64,000 bases of DNA from Chitinophaga rhizosphaerae (GTDB taxonomy: Bacteria; Bacteroidota; Bacteroidia; Chitinophagales; Chitinophagaceae). Position 1 is the stretch's first letter. Every line of letters begins with the position of its first letter. The DNA lies in the NCBI RefSeq assembly GCF_003958645.1, contig NZ_RXLO01000002.1, forward strand, positions 558,001-622,000, given 5' to 3'. The translations under genes were made by a program, and so were the position numbers. Below, in pieces: positions 62,201 through 64,000 of the stretch. A model generated the notes under the pieces. It was not told the origin of the DNA, searched no databases, and saw nothing but the letters and a program-made list of their open reading frames with translations.

Positions 62201-62604
62201 TCTTCCCAGACGTCTTTATATTTAAGTACTTCCTTGCGGCAGGTTTCGTTATATTCTTCGATGGAGATTTTTTTCCCGATGTCTACCTTCGTGATGCCCA
62301 GCATTTTTTCGACGCCGAGCTCTACCGGGAGGCCATGGGTGTCCCAACCGCTTTTGCGTTTCACCTGGTAGCCTTTCATGGTTTTGTAGCGGCAAACGAG
62401 GTCTTTGAGGGATCGGGAAATCACGTGGTGGATACCAGGGAGGCCGTTGGCGCTCGGGGGGCCTTCATAAAAAACGAAAGGGATGGCGCCGTCGCGGTTG
62501 GAGACGCTTTTTTCGAAGATCTGGTGCTGCTCCCATTCCTTCCGGATTTCCTGTTCTATTTGCGGTAAATTCAGCTGGTTATATTCCTGATATTTGCTGG
62601 CCAT
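59275..62604 (-). CDS. ileS: Isoleucyl-tRNA synthetase
   Basis: Class I synthetase that charges tRNA-Ile, 1109 residues, with an editing domain. The HIGH-type motif reads PPSANGLPGIHHVISR, with GIHH in place of HIGH, and KMSKR is intact near residue 657 (DGNKMSKRLGNVVDPF). The WDTHGLPVE and WFYTLHTLGVMLF regions are typical. There is no C-terminal zinc-finger Cys set; the C-terminal domain is the long type found in eukaryote-like enzymes (IleRS2), which are often mupirocin-tolerant (known for the type, not shown here). The ATG at 62604 is preferred over a TTG at 62610. The H1-like/TraR gene follows after 4 bases. Confidence 0.95.
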   Translation of the reverse strand: MASKYQEYNQLNLPQIEQEIRKEWEQHQIFEKSVSNRDGAIPFVFYEGPPSANGLPGIHHVISRSLKDLVCRYKTMKGYQVKRKSGWDTHGLPVELGVEKMLGITKVDIGKKISIEEYNETCRKEVLKYKDVWEELTRKMGYWVDLQHPYITFENDYIETLWWCLQQLYKKGLLYKSVSIQPYSPAAGTGLSSAELNMPGTYKDVKDTTVVAMFKALPSEKSQFLFDAAGNGEEVFFLAWTTTPWTLPSNLGLTVGENIDYQLIKSFNPYTHLPINVVVAKDLAGKYFKAEGLNGDLAAWKPEDKIIPWQVIADFKGRQLENIRYEQLLPFAQPEEGDPFRVLLGDFVTTEDGTGIVHTAPAFGADDNRVGKKYGIGILTLVDRQGKFTDNVGEFSGRYVKNYINEADYKDVDVDIAVKLKKENRAFRVEKYEHTYPHCWRTDKPVLYYPLDAWFIRTTAMKDRMVELNKTIKWKPAATGTGRFGQWLENMVDWNLSRSRYWGTPLPIWRSEDGTEEICIGSIAELNEGIRKANEVLGGDVNKQYLHDGILDLHKPYVDDIVLVSPTGKPMYREPDLVDVWFDSGAMPYAQWHYPFENRDNIDKGLAFPADFIAEGVDQTRGWFYTLHTLGVMLFDSVAYKTVVSNGLVLDKDGNKMSKRLGNVVDPFQTIDQYGADATRWYMITNASPWDNMKFNVEGIKEVQRKLYGTLYNTYNFFAMYANLDGFRFQEQYIPLADRPEIDRWIISVLNSLVKRVTDSLDDFEPTQAGRAVQEFVDEHLSNWYVRLCRRRFWKGEYEHDKICAFQTLYECLEKVSQLMAPVSPFFSDWMYRNLNSVSGLRPEASVHLSDFPAVDETAVDAELEERMQLAQDISSLALSLRKKTNIKVRQPLQKILIPVTDAHMKDQIALVEHLIKSEVNVKTIEYLTETEGFIKKKIKPNFKSLGTRMGARMKAVAGAIGEMTQHDIASLEKSGEFGLSIDNEHIPIGLTDVDIISEDIPGWTVANKGMLTVALDITISPELMDEGNARELVNRIQKIRKDSGFELTDRISVKVPDVPSLKSALMNFNDYICTEILADSLEIVPQLQEGTEVEVNEFKFNVLVNKKS

Positions 62605-62832
62605 ATTCAATACCCCACCTGGTTGTTAATGAATGGATTTTAAAATTCTGCGAAGTTACGAAAATAGGCGGAGGATTCCCTGTGGGCCTGCCGTTCATAA
62701 AAAATAAAGGGATTTTGAAAAAAATGACGGCGAAATTGGGTAATTTACAATAAACTGTACTTACTTTGCGTTTTTGGCAAGGTTTTGGTACTGAAAGAGA
62801 AGACCGTATAACAGAGAAAAACCATATCTTTT

Positions 62833-63300
62833 ATGAAAAGAGTAACGTTACTTCTTTGCGCTGCTATCTTCACTTCCAGCATAGCGTTTTCGCAACAGAA
62901 ATCCACCAAAAAATCCAAGACCACAGCTAAGAAAGTAGAGGCTCCTGCGCCCGTAAAAGCGGCATTCGAGCAAAATGCCCAATATGCAGGCACTACGAAC
63001 GCGGCCTGGGTAAAAACAGCCGGCGGTAACTGGATCGCATCCTTTAGCAGGGACAGCGTGAAGACCGCAGTAGAGTACAATGCAGAAGGAGCCTGGGTGG
63101 CTACCCGCAGCGAATACCTGAACGGAGCTGTGCCCGAAACAGTTTTGGGAACTTTGAAGAACAAATATCCGTCCGCCGTTGTTAAAGAAGGGTGGAAAAT
63201 CGAAAGAGCGGATGTTGCCTCTTATTACAAAGTAAGCATCGAAGAAAATGGTGCTGCCAAAACAGTACTGATGAACGATGCTGGCACTATTGTTGATTAG
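62833..63300 (+). CDS. Secreted PepSY-like protein
   Basis: A 155-residue exported protein; the signal peptide ends near SIAFSQQ. A Lys/Thr-rich stretch follows (STKKSKTTAKK), then a two-lobed alpha/beta domain of the PepSY-like type. The lobes are seen in FEQNAQYAGTTNAAWVKTAGGNW with VAVEYNAEGAW-like strands, and LGTLKNKYPSAVVKEGWKIE with YYKVSIEENGAAKTVLM. Such small proteins are common in Bacteroidota; their role is unknown. The gene is alone, divergent from ileS, with a terminator 55 bases on. Confidence 0.85.
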   Translation: MKRVTLLLCAAIFTSSIAFSQQKSTKKSKTTAKKVEAPAPVKAAFEQNAQYAGTTNAAWVKTAGGNWIASFSRDSVKTAVEYNAEGAWVATRSEYLNGAVPETVLGTLKNKYPSAVVKEGWKIERADVASYYKVSIEENGAAKTVLMNDAGTIVD

Positions 63301-63355
63301 TACTACTTACAACACATAATTAAGTATTTCATAGGTATAGGGATAAATAGGACAG

Positions 63356-63385
63356 ACCCTGCTCTTTTGGGCGGGGTTTTTCTTT
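63356..63385 (+). terminator. Terminator after the PepSY-like gene
   Basis: ACCCTGC pairs with GCGGGGT (one G-U) around an eight-base loop, followed by TTTTTCTTTT. Confidence 0.8.
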
Positions 63386-64000
63386 TCCTGCAAATGGAAG
63401 TATGCTTCCGCTCACAAATAAGCCTGTAAAGGGATTGAGGGCAGACGCTACGTGGCTCATTCGTCAAATCACGTTAAAAGTCGCCGGCGTTCAACGGAAG
63501 AATATTCCCGCCGAATTATATAATCCTTCCGACAAAATTGCCTGCAAGAAAAAATGCGTATTCCAGGTGGATGTAATTTCCGGTTGATGAAAAAATTCCA
63601 ACGAACAAACCTGCAAATGAGTTGGCGCTGTCATGACGTAATGTTTCTTCCCCGCTGATATGTCAGTACCTTAAGTTATAAGTCACGGATGTTAATCGGA
63701 TTAACTTTTTCAACAAGCAGTGAATCCCTCCGACCCATAAAATATCATAAAATCAGCCATCTACACCAAACCCACATCCAACAAACAACCGTAGACAAAT
63801 TCCACGGTGGTCGATAAAATTCTACGGTTGCTCCACAACAGGCTAAAAAAGAAAAAAGCCGCTACAGAAAAGTAACGGCTTTATGCAAATTACGGTGGAA
63901 AAACTTACGGATGGCGGCCCCCAGCTCTTTGTCGTGAGTGGTGTTTGATCAGGGCGCCGCTTTAATGGCATTACTAACCGCAAGCCTTCCCGATTTAGGT
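63386..64000. other. Gene-free right edge of the window
   Basis: I find no supported gene here. A 61-codon frame (63402-63587) has no family features. Around 63790-63835 a 12-base unit occurs twice (AAATTCCACGGT, AAATTCTACGGT). A terminator hairpin for the minus strand is at 63855-63882, so a leftward transcript from beyond the window probably ends here. Confidence 0.5.
63855..63882 (-). terminator. Terminator of a leftward transcript entering from the right
   Basis: On the minus strand AAAGCCG pairs with CGGCTTT (inner GTTAC/GTAGC partly pairs) and is followed by TTTTCTTTTTT. No coding sequence for it is visible within the window. Confidence 0.65.

Noticed and set aside
63402-63587. 61-codon frame after the PepSY-like gene
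   Set aside because: It starts 20 bases after a terminator with no promoter, and the composition looks like chance.
63790-63835. Two 12-base direct repeats (AAATTCYACGGT)
   Set aside because: Two imperfect copies only, so not a CRISPR or an integration site on this evidence.
1-64000. Prophage, IS element, CRISPR array, tRNA or rRNA genes
   Set aside because: I saw no transposase, integrase, phage structural genes, regular spaced repeats or tRNA/rRNA signatures. A tRNA scan was not possible here.

Overview
The window reads as chromosomal DNA of a GC-moderate Bacteroidota, most like the Chitinophagaceae (Chitinophaga or a close relative). This is inferred from content, not from a search. The signs are: repeated -7 boxes of the Bacteroidota form TAnnTTTG close to start codons; a bacterial geranylgeranylglyceryl-phosphate synthase; DUF3078, PepSY-like and carboxypeptidase-regulatory-like secreted proteins; a LytS/LytTR pair; an isoleucyl-tRNA synthetase with the GIHH form of the HIGH motif; and a zinc-less TraR/DksA protein. 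There is no sign of phage, IS elements, CRISPR or rRNA, and I found no tRNA. Gene density is normal, with about 55 protein genes.

Layout. 1-4.9 kb: aquaporin, a cupin, metE behind a cobalamin riboswitch, and an atypical receiver protein. 5.0-9.9 kb: a DNA-damage type operon (umuC, unknown 161-aa gene, SRAP/YedK) converging on a hybrid histidine kinase. 10.4-14.8 kb: cytochrome bd (cydAB), then a WYL regulator with a GyrI-like protein. 14.9-17.1 kb: acpP-fabF-rnc. 17.7-23.3 kb: a complete RND efflux operon. 23.4-29.5 kb: envelope proteins, a divergent PRPP-synthetase-like gene with an unknown partner, PhoD phosphatase and a Dph6-like ATP pyrophosphatase. 30.4-34.8 kb: class II (B12-dependent) ribonucleotide reductase divergent from GGGP synthase. 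35.3-42.5 kb: LytS/LytTR, then dxs, an oxygenase-reductase-type flavoprotein and a PAS protein that ends in a histidine-kinase dimerisation helix pair without an ATPase domain. 42.7-49.5 kb: a minus-strand run of pirin, OsmC, nitroreductase, YceI, pirin, AraC, scpA, DUF3078 and mscL. 49.5-55.9 kb: PPK2, a DMT exporter, frr, a WecA-like transferase, the transketolase N-terminal subunit, a LolC/E permease and rbfA. 56.0-62.6 kb: a glucosyl-3-phosphoglycerate-synthase-like glycosyltransferase fused to a HAD domain with altered catalytic residues, then ileS with a histone-H1-like/TraR fusion. The window ends with a small PepSY-like secreted protein.

How parts connect. B12 appears twice: the riboswitch should shut off B12-independent MetE when cobalamin is present, and NrdJ needs cobalamin to make dNTPs. 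Dxs makes the isoprenoid precursor whose C20 product GGGP synthase can use. The stretch at 42.7-46.2 kb looks like an oxidative or electrophile stress set. Most operons are closed by clear stem-loop terminators, several of them shared by convergent genes.

The best candidates for something undescribed are the GT81-like/HAD/membrane-anchor fusion at 56.0-57.6 kb, the H1-like/TraR fusion at 58.2-59.3 kb, the unknown gene between umuC and the SRAP gene at 6.6-7.1 kb with an inverted-repeat operator overlapping the operon promoter, and several unassigned structured intergenic regions (10.03-10.28, 30.18-30.26 and 34.9-35.2 kb).
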